Shown one piece after another: positions 1-6,396 of a stretch of 7,961 nucleotides of DNA. Numbering within the stretch: the stretch's first letter is position 1; every line of letters starts with the position of its first letter. This DNA comes from Dehalococcoidales bacterium (lineage in GTDB: Bacteria; Chloroflexota; Dehalococcoidia; Dehalococcoidales; RBG-16-60-22), in the NCBI GenBank assembly GCA_026416775.1, contig JAOAEN010000051.1:1-7961 (forward strand). Direction: 5' to 3'. The notes under the pieces were generated by a model. That model saw only the letters and a program-made list of their open reading frames with translations, was not told where the DNA came from and made no database searches. Both the position numbers and the translations under genes were made by a program.

Positions 1-1062
1 GGAGGTTATGTTGGTCACTCAACGGTCCATCCCGAGCTGATTTCGACGGCTGAGGAAAAACTCGCCGAAGCTAAGAAGAATGGCCTAATTATCGATTATT
101 ATTGCGGGAATTGTGGCGATGATGTTGCTTTAATCATGACTCATGAAAAGGGAGTAGAAGCCGAACCAATTCATCGCTTTGCTTGGGAGACTTTTGAAGT
201 CATGACGGAGGTGGCAAAGAAACTTAAACAATACGGAGCTGGCCAGGATCTATTAACGGATGCCTTTTCAGGTAACTTGCGAGGGATGGGACCAGGGTAT
301 GCCGAAATTGAGTTCGAAGAAAGAAAAAGCGAACCGGTAATGGTTTTTCTGGCAGACAAAACTGAGCCTGGCGCCTGGAATATGCCGCTTTATAAAATGT
401 TCGCTGACCCGTTCAATACCATCGGGCTGGTGATTGCCGAAAACATGCACAACGGCTTCATTTTTGAAGTCCATGACGTGAAGGAGCACAAAAAGATCCG
501 CTTCAGGACACCGGAAGAGATCTACGACATGCTGGTGCTCATCGGCGCTTCGGGAAGGTTCGCCGTGAAGGCGGTGTACCACCGGGATAGCGGTGAGATT
601 GCCGCGGTCTCATCTACCGAGCGCCTTTACGAGTACGCCGGCCGCTACGTGGGCAAGGACGACCCGGTGTGCATCGTCCGCGCGCAGGGGATCTTCCCGG
701 CGGTGGGCGAGGTGCTTGAGCCCTTTGCCTCGCCCATCCTCGTGCAGGGCTGGATGCGCGGCTCGCACATGGGGCCGCTCATGCCGGTATCCGTTGCCGA
801 TAGCACCCCTTCCCGGTTTGACGGTCCGCCGCGGGTAGTCTGTCTGGGATATCAGCTCTGCAACGGCAGGCTCATCGGGCCGCGCGACATGTTTGCCGAT
901 AAGTCCTTTGACGTTGCCCGCCAGCAAGCAAACGAGATGGCGGATATGATGCGCCGCCACGGCCCGTTTGAACCGCACCGCCTGCCGCTGGAAGAGATGG
1001 AATACACCACCATGCCACAGGTGATGGAAAAGCTCAGGGGCAGGTTCGAAGACCTTGGCTAG
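1..1062 (+). CDS. fbp: Fructose-1,6-bisphosphate aldolase/phosphatase (archaeal/type V FBPase), 5' partial
   Basis: Bifunctional gluconeogenic enzyme: it condenses dihydroxyacetone phosphate and glyceraldehyde 3-phosphate and dephosphorylates the product to fructose 6-phosphate in the cytosol. The frame is open from base 1, with 353 codons to the TAG at 1060-1062. The ATG at 136 is internal, because codons 1-45 already match the family N-terminus: GGYVGHS at codons 1-7 and CGDD at 38-41, holding metal ligands. About 12 residues, including the first Asp ligand, lie left of the window. Other family signatures by codon from base 1: GAGQDLL near 79-85, LADKTEPGAWN near 117-127, KMFADPFNT, and AGRYVGKDDPV near 214-223, with the catalytic Tyr (216) and Schiff-base Lys (219). 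WMRGSH and FDGPPRVV follow. Estimated full length, about 365 residues, is normal. Base composition and codon choice change strongly between roughly 360 and 560, AT-richer before and GC-rich after. The next gene, rdgB, overlaps its 3' end. Family assignment is firm. Confidence 0.95.
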   Translation, partial: GGYVGHSTVHPELISTAEEKLAEAKKNGLIIDYYCGNCGDDVALIMTHEKGVEAEPIHRFAWETFEVMTEVAKKLKQYGAGQDLLTDAFSGNLRGMGPGYAEIEFEERKSEPVMVFLADKTEPGAWNMPLYKMFADPFNTIGLVIAENMHNGFIFEVHDVKEHKKIRFRTPEEIYDMLVLIGASGRFAVKAVYHRDSGEIAAVSSTERLYEYAGRYVGKDDPVCIVRAQGIFPAVGEVLEPFASPILVQGWMRGSHMGPLMPVSVADSTPSRFDGPPRVVCLGYQLCNGRLIGPRDMFADKSFDVARQQANEMADMMRRHGPFEPHRLPLEEMEYTTMPQVMEKLRGRFEDLG

Positions 1063-1672
1063 TCCTGTGCCGCCGCGTCTGCTTATTGCCACCAACAATC
1101 AGGGTAAGCTCCACGAGTACCGGAGCCTGCTCAGCGATGTCCCCTTCACGCTGGTCTCGCCGGCAGAGCTTGGCCTTGATATCGCCGTTGCGGAGACCGG
1201 CACCACCTTTGAGGAAAACGCCCGGCTCAAGGCGCTTGCCCTGGCAGATGCATGCGGGCTTCTCACCCTTGCCGATGACTCCGGGCTTGAGGTGGACGCG
1301 CTGGGGGGTGCACCGGGGGTCTATTCTGCACGCTACGCCGGGGAGCATGCCACCGACCGCGAAAGGATTTCCCTCCTGCTTGAAAGGCTCCGGGGCATCC
1401 CTGAAGATAAGCGCACCGCCCGTTTTGTCTGCGTGATTGCCATCGCCGCGCCGGATGGAAAGGTGGCGCTTTTTCGCGGGGAGTGTACCGGCACCATTGC
1501 CGGGGAGCCGAAGGGCAGCGGTGGCTTCGGTTATGACCCGGTGTTCTACCTGCCGGAGCTGGGGCGCACCATGGCGGAGCTTTCCCCCGGGGAGAAAAAC
1601 CGCCTGAGCCACCGGGCAAGGGCGGCGGCAAAGGCACGGGAATACCTGAAAAGTCTCCGTCCCGAGGGGTAA
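1055..1672 (+). CDS. rdgB: XTP/dITP pyrophosphatase (RdgB/HAM1 family)
   Basis: House-cleaning nucleotide pyrophosphatase that hydrolyses dITP, XTP and ITP to monophosphates and PPi, keeping deaminated purines out of nucleic acids. The 205-residue length is typical. Motifs: TNNQGK (13-18), ETGTTFEENARLKA (47-60), LADDSGLEVDALGGAPG (72-88) with the acidic pair at 74-75, GGFGYDP (156-162), and SHRARA (185-190). The start is uncertain. TTG at 1055 overlaps the previous stop by 8 bp and fits translational coupling, but only a weak purine-rich stretch precedes it. GTG at 1067 would give a protein four residues shorter that still keeps every motif. The gene is downstream of, and probably cotranscribed with, the FBP aldolase/phosphatase, and it converges on mvhD with a 14-bp gap. 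Nothing in the sequence links it to the Hdr block. Confidence 0.95.
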   Translation: MASPVPPRLLIATNNQGKLHEYRSLLSDVPFTLVSPAELGLDIAVAETGTTFEENARLKALALADACGLLTLADDSGLEVDALGGAPGVYSARYAGEHATDRERISLLLERLRGIPEDKRTARFVCVIAIAAPDGKVALFRGECTGTIAGEPKGSGGFGYDPVFYLPELGRTMAELSPGEKNRLSHRARAAAKAREYLKSLRPEG

Positions 1673-1686
1673 TGCTGCCGGGGTAC

Positions 1687-2097
1687 TTATCCTTCGGGCA
1701 GCTTCAGCGGACCGAGCCGGCGTACCGTTTCCGTCATCTCGTTCACGACGCGGACAAAGCGGTCTCCCTCGGAGGCGGATACCCAGTCCAGCCGCAGCCT
1801 TTCTTCCTCAATGCCGAACTGGGGGAGCATTTTCCTGAGGAGGGGTATCCGGCGGGCGGCCTTGTAGTTACCTTCAAGGTAGTGGCACTCCCCGGGGTGG
1901 CAGCCGCAGACGAGGACGCCGTCAGCCCCCTCCCGGAAGGCTTTAAGGATGAAAGCGGGTTCCACCCTACCCGAGCACATCACCCGCACGACGCGTATGT
2001 TGGGGGCATACTTCATGCGTGAGGTCCCCGCAAGGTCCGCCCCGGCATAGGAGCACCAGTTGCAGAGGACGCCCAGAATTTTCGGCTCAAAGCTCAC
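1687..2097 (-). CDS. mvhD: MvhD-family [2Fe-2S] electron-transfer subunit (hydrogenase/Hdr linker)
   Basis: Small iron-sulfur protein that in methanogens links the F420-nonreducing hydrogenase MvhAG to HdrA; in bacteria it can also pair with formate dehydrogenase or other donors. With the GTG at 2097-2095 as start it has 136 residues, the usual size. The GTG overlaps the hdrA stop as GTGA and is preceded by AGGGGG (2110-2105) with a 7-nt spacer. The upstream ATG at 2202 lies well inside hdrA and its leader does not look like the family. Cysteines fit the MvhD pattern: CNWC (12-15), Cys41 in RVMCSG, and CGCHPGEC (64-71), followed by GNYKAARR. In some Methanococcus relatives (VhuD) one such position is selenocysteine; here all are Cys codons. 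It is the last gene of the block. No hydrogenase large or small subunit is visible in the window, so its electron donor is unknown. Confidence 0.92.
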   Translation of the reverse strand: MSFEPKILGVLCNWCSYAGADLAGTSRMKYAPNIRVVRVMCSGRVEPAFILKAFREGADGVLVCGCHPGECHYLEGNYKAARRIPLLRKMLPQFGIEEERLRLDWVSASEGDRFVRVVNEMTETVRRLGPLKLPEG

Positions 2098-4055
2098 AGG
2101 AGCACCCCCTCGATTTCGGACATGATCTCTTCCGCGGTGAAGTGCCGGCTGGTGATGGCACCACTGGGGCAGGCTGCGGCACAGGTACCGCACCCCTTGC
2201 ACAGCGCCTCATTGATGCGTGCCACCTTCGCCGGCTCATCGAAGGTAATGGCTTTATAGGGGCACATGCCGAGGCACGTCTTGCAGCCGCCGCAGCGTTT
2301 TTCGTCAATGCATGCCGTGGCGGACTCAGTCTCCACGATGCCCCGGCTGATCAGGGCAAGCACCCGTGCGGCGGCGGCCGCTGCCTGGGCAACCGTGTCC
2401 GGGATGTCCTTGGGGGACTGACAGCAGCCGGCGATAAAGATGCCATCCGTGCTTGTGGCAATCGGGTCAAGCTTGGGGTGCTTTTCAAGGAAAAACCCGT
2501 CCGCCTTGCGGCTGATGGAAAAGATGCGGGCGACTTCCCCGGCATCGGCCTGGGGGGCAAGTGCCGTGCTCAGGACGACCATGTCCACGGGAAGGCGGCG
2601 CCTGCGGCGTATGAGGGTGTCCTCAACGATGACGATGAGTTTGCCCCTTTCGGACTCGCCTTCGGCAATGTCGGTGACCTCAGCAGCCCTGCCCCGGATG
2701 AAGTTGACCCCTTCCCGCTGCACCCTTTCGTAGAACTCCTCGTAGCCCGAGCCGGCGCACCTCATGTCAATGTAGAGCTGGAATACCTCGCAGCCCGGCA
2801 GTTTTTCGTGCAGGAGATGGGCAAACTTGAGCGAGTACATGCAGCATACCCGCGAACAATACTTGTGGTAGCGCTCATCACGGCTGCCGACGCAATGCAG
2901 GATGGCAACGCTCTGCGGTGCCCTCCCGTCCCTCAGCAGGATCTTGCCCCCGGTGGGCCCGGAGGCATTGCTCATCCTTTCAAACTGGATGGCGGTGATG
3001 ACGTTCGGGTAACGCCCGTAGCCGAACTCCACCATGGGGGTGGGATCAAACGGTTCAAAGCCGGTGGCAAGGATGATGTTGCCGCACTCGATCTCCACGG
3101 TCTCTTCCTTCTGCGTGTAGTCGATGGCCGCCGCCTCGCAGACCCTCTTGCAGAGACCGCATTTGCCCTTCAGGAGATAGGTGCAGTGCGCCGGGTCAAT
3201 CACCGGGACGTTGGGTACCGCTTGGGGGAACGGGATGTAGATCGCCTTGCGTCGGGCAAGCCCGGCCTCAAACTCGCTTGTCACCTGTATCGGGCACTTT
3301 TCCTGGCAGGTACCGCAGCCGGTGCATTTCGTGCTGTCCACGTAGCGCGGCTTCTTCCTGACCTTCACGCGGAAGTTGCCGGCATAACCGGAGACCTCCG
3401 TCACCTCGCTGTAGGAGAGGAGGGTGATATTTTCGTGTGACCTCACCGAGGCCATCTTCGGGGTGAGTATTCAGGCGGCACAGTCAAGGGTCGGGAAGGT
3501 CTTGTCCAGCCGTGCCATGTTGCCTCCGAGGGACGGGGCGCGCTCCACGAGATAGACCCTGTGCCCCGAATCGGCAATCTCCAGGGCTGCCTGGATGCCG
3601 GCGATACCCCCGCCGACGACCAGCGTGACCGGGTTGATTGCCACTGACCTGGTCTCGAGCGGTTCGTGCAGGAAGACCCGCCTTACTGCGGCGCTGACGA
3701 GGGCTTTTGCCTTCTCCGTAGCCGCCTCTTTGTCCGTATGCACCCAGGCACACTGCTCGCGGATGTTCGCCATCTGGAGGAGATACGGGTTTAGCCCGGC
3801 GGAGGCGAGGGTGCGGCGGAAGGTCGGCTCGTGGAGCCTCGGGGAGCAGGAGGCGATGACGATGCGGTTGAGATGCTGCTCGCGGATATCATGGATGATT
3901 ATCTCCTGCCCGGGCTCGGAGCACATGAACTTATAGTCCCGCGCCACCACTACGCCCGGCAGTCCCCGCGCGTGTTCGGCAACCGCCGCCACGTCCACCG
4001 TCGCCGCAATGTTCGTCCCGCAGTGGCAGACATAGACGCCAATCTTTGGCTGCAT
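2094..4055 (-). CDS. hdrA: Heterodisulfide reductase subunit HdrA, probable selenoprotein (in-frame TGA read as Sec195)
   Basis: Flavin- and iron-sulfur-containing core of soluble Hdr, the site of flavin-based electron bifurcation. Without read-through it appears as two ORFs, 4055-3471 and 3455-2094, but the TGA at 3473-3471 is in the same frame and only five codons precede the second ORF's ATG. Read through, it gives 653 residues, close to the usual HdrA length of about 650-660. Order: N-terminal domain with CHC (10-12), Cys45 and Cys70; FAD Rossmann VVGGGIAG (147-154); [24 protein letters not shown] then Sec195; ferredoxin Cys at 244/247/250/254 and 291/299/302/306; two C-terminal [4Fe-4S] motifs at 588/591/594/598 and 619/622/625/629. 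As I recall them, relatives have Cys where the TGA stands, and HdrA is a known selenoprotein in Methanococcus. A strong Shine-Dalgarno, AGGAGG, overlaps the hdrB stop just before the ATG. The alternatives are a point-mutated pseudogene or a sequencing error; intact flanks and a hairpin after the TGA argue against both. Confidence 0.9.
3442..3467 (-). promoter_or_regulatory. Candidate bacterial SECIS hairpin following the hdrA UGA
   Basis: Three bases after the TGA, on the coding (minus) strand, CTCACC (3467-3462) is the exact reverse complement of GGTGAG (3447-3442), with 14 nt between. A second register pairs CTCA with TGAG and CCGA with TCGG, leaving a CC bulge and an 8-nt loop, AGAUGGCC, that has G at its second position. 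Bacterial SECIS elements lie inside the coding sequence immediately after the UGA, with a short stem and a G-containing apical loop, as in E. coli fdhF. The pairing is seen; the SelB-binding role is inferred. The loop begins about 14 nt after the UGA, a little closer than in many described elements. Confidence 0.6.
3471..3473 (-). other. In-frame TGA, probable selenocysteine codon of hdrA
   Basis: Reading the minus strand gives ACC CTT GAC TGT GCC GCC, then TGA, then ATA CTC ACC CCG AAG ATG, translating as TLDCAA-U-ILTPKM. Homology continues on both sides without a frame change, and the position falls in a motif where relatives, from memory, have Cys (DCxxC-ILTPKM). One base change (TGC or TGT to TGA) would also explain it, so the identity rests on context. 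Restart at the ATG 15 nt downstream is unlikely, since no Shine-Dalgarno sequence precedes it. Genes for SelA, SelB, SelC or SelD are not in the window. Confidence 0.82.
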
Positions 4056-4069
4056 ATTGCCCTCCTATG
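4056..4069 (-). promoter_or_regulatory. Strong ribosome binding site for hdrA
   Basis: On the minus strand AGGAGG begins within the TAG stop of hdrB (4067-4065) and lies 5 nt before the hdrA ATG at 4055-4053. It fixes the hdrA start and implies tight coupling of hdrB and hdrA translation across a 9-bp gap. Confidence 0.8.
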
Positions 4070-4940
4070 TACGGGCAGCAAGTACCCTGCCCGGTGGCAC
4101 AACACACCTGTCCAGCCCGAGCTCCTTTTCCCCGAGCCCGAAGGCAAGCCCCATGAGCTGGGTGAAAAAGAGGACGGGCATTCTAAACTCGGTCCTGAAC
4201 TTCCGGTTGACCATGCCCTGGTAGGCATCAAGGTTGGTCTGGCAGAGCGGGCAGACCGTGACCAGGCATTCGGCACCGCCCCGGGCGGCAGACTCAAGCA
4301 GCCGGCGCATGAGGTCAAGGGCGATGTCTTCCTCGGGGATGATCAGAGAACCGCCGCAGCAGCGGGTTTTCAGGGGGAAATCGGTCGGCTCCGCGCCGAG
4401 GCTCGTGATGAGCCGCTCAAGCGCCGTGGGTGCTTCGGGATGGTCAAAGCCGAAGCCGGGACGCACGATCTGGCAGCCGTAATAGGGCGCCACCTTGAGG
4501 CCGGTGAGGGACTTGACCACCTTCGCCCTGATGGCTTCTTCGCCGATGTCCTGCACGAAGACCTCAAGGACATGCCTGACCTTCACTCCTTTTTCATAGG
4601 TGAGCCCGCCGGCGGCAAGCGCCTCGCCCACCCTGCCTTTGAGGTCGGGATAGCGCTTCAGATAATCGTTGGTGTGGTTGAAGACCACGTAGCAGGCGCT
4701 GCACGGTGTTACCATCTCGGGCCCGAGCTTCTCCGCAAGGGCAAGGTTGCGGGCGGCAAGGCAGAAGGCGCCCAGCTCGTCTACCGAACCGGTCGGGGTT
4801 GAGCCGCAGCAGTTCCAGTCGGGCAGCTCCTTCAGCGTAATATCAAGGACGCGGGCCACCGCCTCAAGCGAAGACGTGAAAGCCCGCGCCCCGCCTTCGG
4901 CGGAAGAAGAGCAGCCGGGGAAATAAGTATATTCTTTCAT
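4065..4940 (-). CDS. hdrB: Heterodisulfide reductase subunit HdrB (two CCG domains)
   Basis: Catalytic subunit of soluble Hdr: it carries noncubane [4Fe-4S] clusters that cleave a disulfide, CoM-S-S-CoB in methanogens. The bacterial substrate is usually unknown. The protein has 291 residues, the normal size. Two complete cysteine-rich CCG motifs are present: Cys10, Cys44-Cys45, Cys80 and Cys83 (WNCCGST, PCSAC), then Cys156, Cys194-Cys195, Cys230 and Cys233 (YYGCQ, TRCCGG, CPLC). Both cluster sites therefore look intact, unlike some Hdr-like paralogues that have lost one. No transmembrane segment is seen, so it should be cytosolic. The ATG at 4940-4938 overlaps the hdrC stop in ATGA, preceded by GAGGTAAGGA, which supports this start and translational coupling. 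It is followed by hdrA after 9 bp. Confidence 0.95.
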   Translation of the reverse strand: MKEYTYFPGCSSSAEGGARAFTSSLEAVARVLDITLKELPDWNCCGSTPTGSVDELGAFCLAARNLALAEKLGPEMVTPCSACYVVFNHTNDYLKRYPDLKGRVGEALAAGGLTYEKGVKVRHVLEVFVQDIGEEAIRAKVVKSLTGLKVAPYYGCQIVRPGFGFDHPEAPTALERLITSLGAEPTDFPLKTRCCGGSLIIPEEDIALDLMRRLLESAARGGAECLVTVCPLCQTNLDAYQGMVNRKFRTEFRMPVLFFTQLMGLAFGLGEKELGLDRCVVPPGRVLAART

Positions 4941-5506
4941 TCCTTACCTCGGATGGCTATCGCCTTCTGCAGGATGCTGTCAAGCTGTTTGCGGGCAGCC
5001 GGGCTTAAACGGCGCGTTCTTAGAGAGAGACGCCCCCGCCGTAGCAAGCCCCATGCCACCGGGATGAGGTGCAGGGCACGCAGGGGGTTGGTCTTGAGGT
5101 AAAAACGGAGCATGAACCACAGCTCGGGGAGGCTTCCGGCCCTTGCGTAGTGGCTGAAGACGCGGTACATTGCCGGGGTAGCCGTCTGCCGGCTGGCAAG
5201 CCCTTCCTTCATGGCAAGGTAGCCGAGGGCATGCATGAGACGGGTCTGGCTCACACCGCGCGGGCAGCGTACCGTGCACAGGTAGCAGGAAAGGCAGTAC
5301 CAGATGGCGCGGCTGGCAAGCACTTCCTCCTTCAGGCCGGCGCGCACCATGGCGATGATCTGGGAAGGGGTATAGTCCATCCTGTCCGCATTGGGACAGG
5401 CACCGGTGCACGTCCCGCACTGGACGCAGGTCAGGATGGCTTCCCCGCCGGGTAGCCCACAGATCTCACCGACAAAGCCCTTGCTACCTGCTACCGTTGC
5501 TCCCAT
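4937..5506 (-). CDS. hdrC: Heterodisulfide reductase subunit HdrC (two [4Fe-4S] ferredoxin)
   Basis: Ferredoxin-like subunit that passes electrons from HdrA to HdrB. It has 189 residues with two classical [4Fe-4S] motifs: CVQCGTCTGAC (Cys27, 30, 33, 37) followed by PN, and CLSCYLCTVRC (Cys71, 74, 77, 81) followed by PRG. After residue 90 comes a helical region and a basic C-terminal tail (about 150-189, rich in Arg and Lys) without recognisable cofactor motifs. The cysteine spacing fits HdrC, and the order hdrC-hdrB-hdrA matches many bacterial clusters. The ATG at 5506-5504 is preceded by GGGGAAAAGAT, a modest Shine-Dalgarno. The 70-bp gap upstream contains a probable promoter, so hdrC may begin its own transcript. 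It overlaps hdrB by 4 bp. Confidence 0.94.
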   Translation of the reverse strand: MGATVAGSKGFVGEICGLPGGEAILTCVQCGTCTGACPNADRMDYTPSQIIAMVRAGLKEEVLASRAIWYCLSCYLCTVRCPRGVSQTRLMHALGYLAMKEGLASRQTATPAMYRVFSHYARAGSLPELWFMLRFYLKTNPLRALHLIPVAWGLLRRGRLSLRTRRLSPAARKQLDSILQKAIAIRGKE

Positions 5507-5547
5507 ATCTTTTCCCCGGGCGAGGAACTATCATCAGGCCCTTTTCT

Positions 5548-5553
5548 ATTATA
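5548..5553 (-). promoter_or_regulatory. Probable -10 box of a promoter for hdrCBA-mvhD
   Basis: The only sizeable intergenic gap in the leftward block (5507-5576) is AT-rich against its surroundings and contains a perfect TATAAT on the minus strand, 41 nt before the hdrC ATG. No good -35 is visible: at 17-bp spacing the hexamer is AATTAG. The site could thus be a weak, activated or alternative-sigma promoter, or chance in an AT-rich gap. No operator-like palindrome was seen. Confidence 0.45.
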
Positions 5554-5576
5554 CTACTTTCCTTACCGTGCTAATT

Positions 5577-6395
5577 TTACGTTGGCCTGCTCCTGAGGTA
5601 CTCGTAAAGGCGCGCTACGTTCATGCGGATGATCCCGGCGGTGCGCTCGTCACGGGGCATTTCGGGGAAAATACGGGTCAGGTCAACGTTTTTCTGGGCT
5701 TCCTCAAGGCTCATGCCGCGCTCAATTGTTGCGCGTACCGCGCTGATAAAGCCTTCCACGATCTCACGCATCCGGGCGAAATATGTCCTGTCCACGACCG
5801 GGCCATGCCCGGGAACGACCTTGGCCACGTCCAGCCTCTCGTATTCCTCAAGCGAGGCAAGCCAGCGGTCAGGGAGTGCCTGATGGAAGAAGGGTATGCC
5901 CCCGCTGACGACGTTATCCGAGGTAAAGACAACCCTTTCCTCGGGCACGTAAACGGCGACCTGATAGGGGGTATGCCCGGGCATGTTGATGAGCTGGAAG
6001 GTGTGGGCGCCGAGATAGAGCGTGAGCCTGTCCGAAAACGTGATGTCCGGGGCACGGTAACGGAAGTCCGGCTCATCAGGCGAGTCCGGGGCAAACGAGC
6101 GGAGCATGTTCTTGAAGTCTTCCACCTTATAGCCCAGGATTGCCTTCCGCGTGCCATCATGGGCGATGACCCTGCCGCCGAAGTAGGCATTACCGCTCAC
6201 ATGGTCGCCGTGGGGCTCGGTATTGATGACGTAACATACCCTGCCGAACCTCTCCGCTACCGCGGCCACCTTGCGGGCGTTTGCCGGAAGCATCGGCGTA
6301 TCAACGACGACCACGCCCGCATCCGTGACCACAAGGCTGCTGTTGCACATGCTGAGCTCGTTTTCAACATAGACATGCGGTGTTAACTGCTGCAT
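5577..6395 (-). CDS. Metallo-beta-lactamase-fold hydrolase, function unknown
   Basis: A 272-residue MBL-fold protein of the single-domain hydrolase type. The N-terminal strands end in VVVVDTP (28-34). The metal-binding signature reads INTEPHGDHVSG (57-68), so His62, Asp64 and His65 are present, while the first His of the usual HxHxDH is replaced by Glu60. Further ligands fit: His141 in INMPGHTPYQ, Asp160 in VFTSDNVV, His197 in VVPGHGPVVD. The open frame runs upstream to 6707, but that part overlaps the flavoprotein gene. The ATG at 6395-6393 sits 1 bp after the flavoprotein stop with AAAGGAG just upstream, so it is the real start. The 1-bp spacing ties it to the flavoprotein gene. Substrate cannot be told; thioester or sulfur-compound hydrolysis would be speculation. 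No signal peptide is seen. Confidence 0.88.
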   Translation of the reverse strand: MQQLTPHVYVENELSMCNSSLVVTDAGVVVVDTPMLPANARKVAAVAERFGRVCYVINTEPHGDHVSGNAYFGGRVIAHDGTRKAILGYKVEDFKNMLRSFAPDSPDEPDFRYRAPDITFSDRLTLYLGAHTFQLINMPGHTPYQVAVYVPEERVVFTSDNVVSGGIPFFHQALPDRWLASLEEYERLDVAKVVPGHGPVVDRTYFARMREIVEGFISAVRATIERGMSLEEAQKNVDLTRIFPEMPRDERTAGIIRMNVARLYEYLRSRPT

Positions 6396-6396
6396 A

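Noticed and set aside
1674..1702. Inverted repeat GCTGCC/GGCAGC between the convergent genes as a terminator
   Set aside because: Only 6 bp with a 17-nt loop, no T-run on either side, and half lies in the mvhD coding end; too weak to call.
2098..2202. Longer N-terminus for MvhD starting at the ATG at 2202
   Set aside because: The extra 35 residues overlap hdrA and do not resemble the family; the GTG at 2097 has a good Shine-Dalgarno and a coupled GTGA overlap.
2019..3440. Long rightward open frame (473 codons) opposite hdrA
   Set aside because: It lies wholly antisense to the well-conserved hdrA and mvhD reading frames, gives no recognisable motif, and is what GC-rich coding sequence commonly produces on the other strand.
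3455..3471. hdrA as two separate genes or a frameshifted pseudogene
   Set aside because: The two parts are in the same frame with only a TGA between, there is no ribosome binding site before the second ATG, and homology is continuous; Sec read-through fits better.
5189..5326. Near-repeat GGCTGGCAAGC.CTTCC in two places
   Set aside because: Both copies are in the hdrC coding frame (EGLASR and EEVLASR); a short coding coincidence, not a repeat element.
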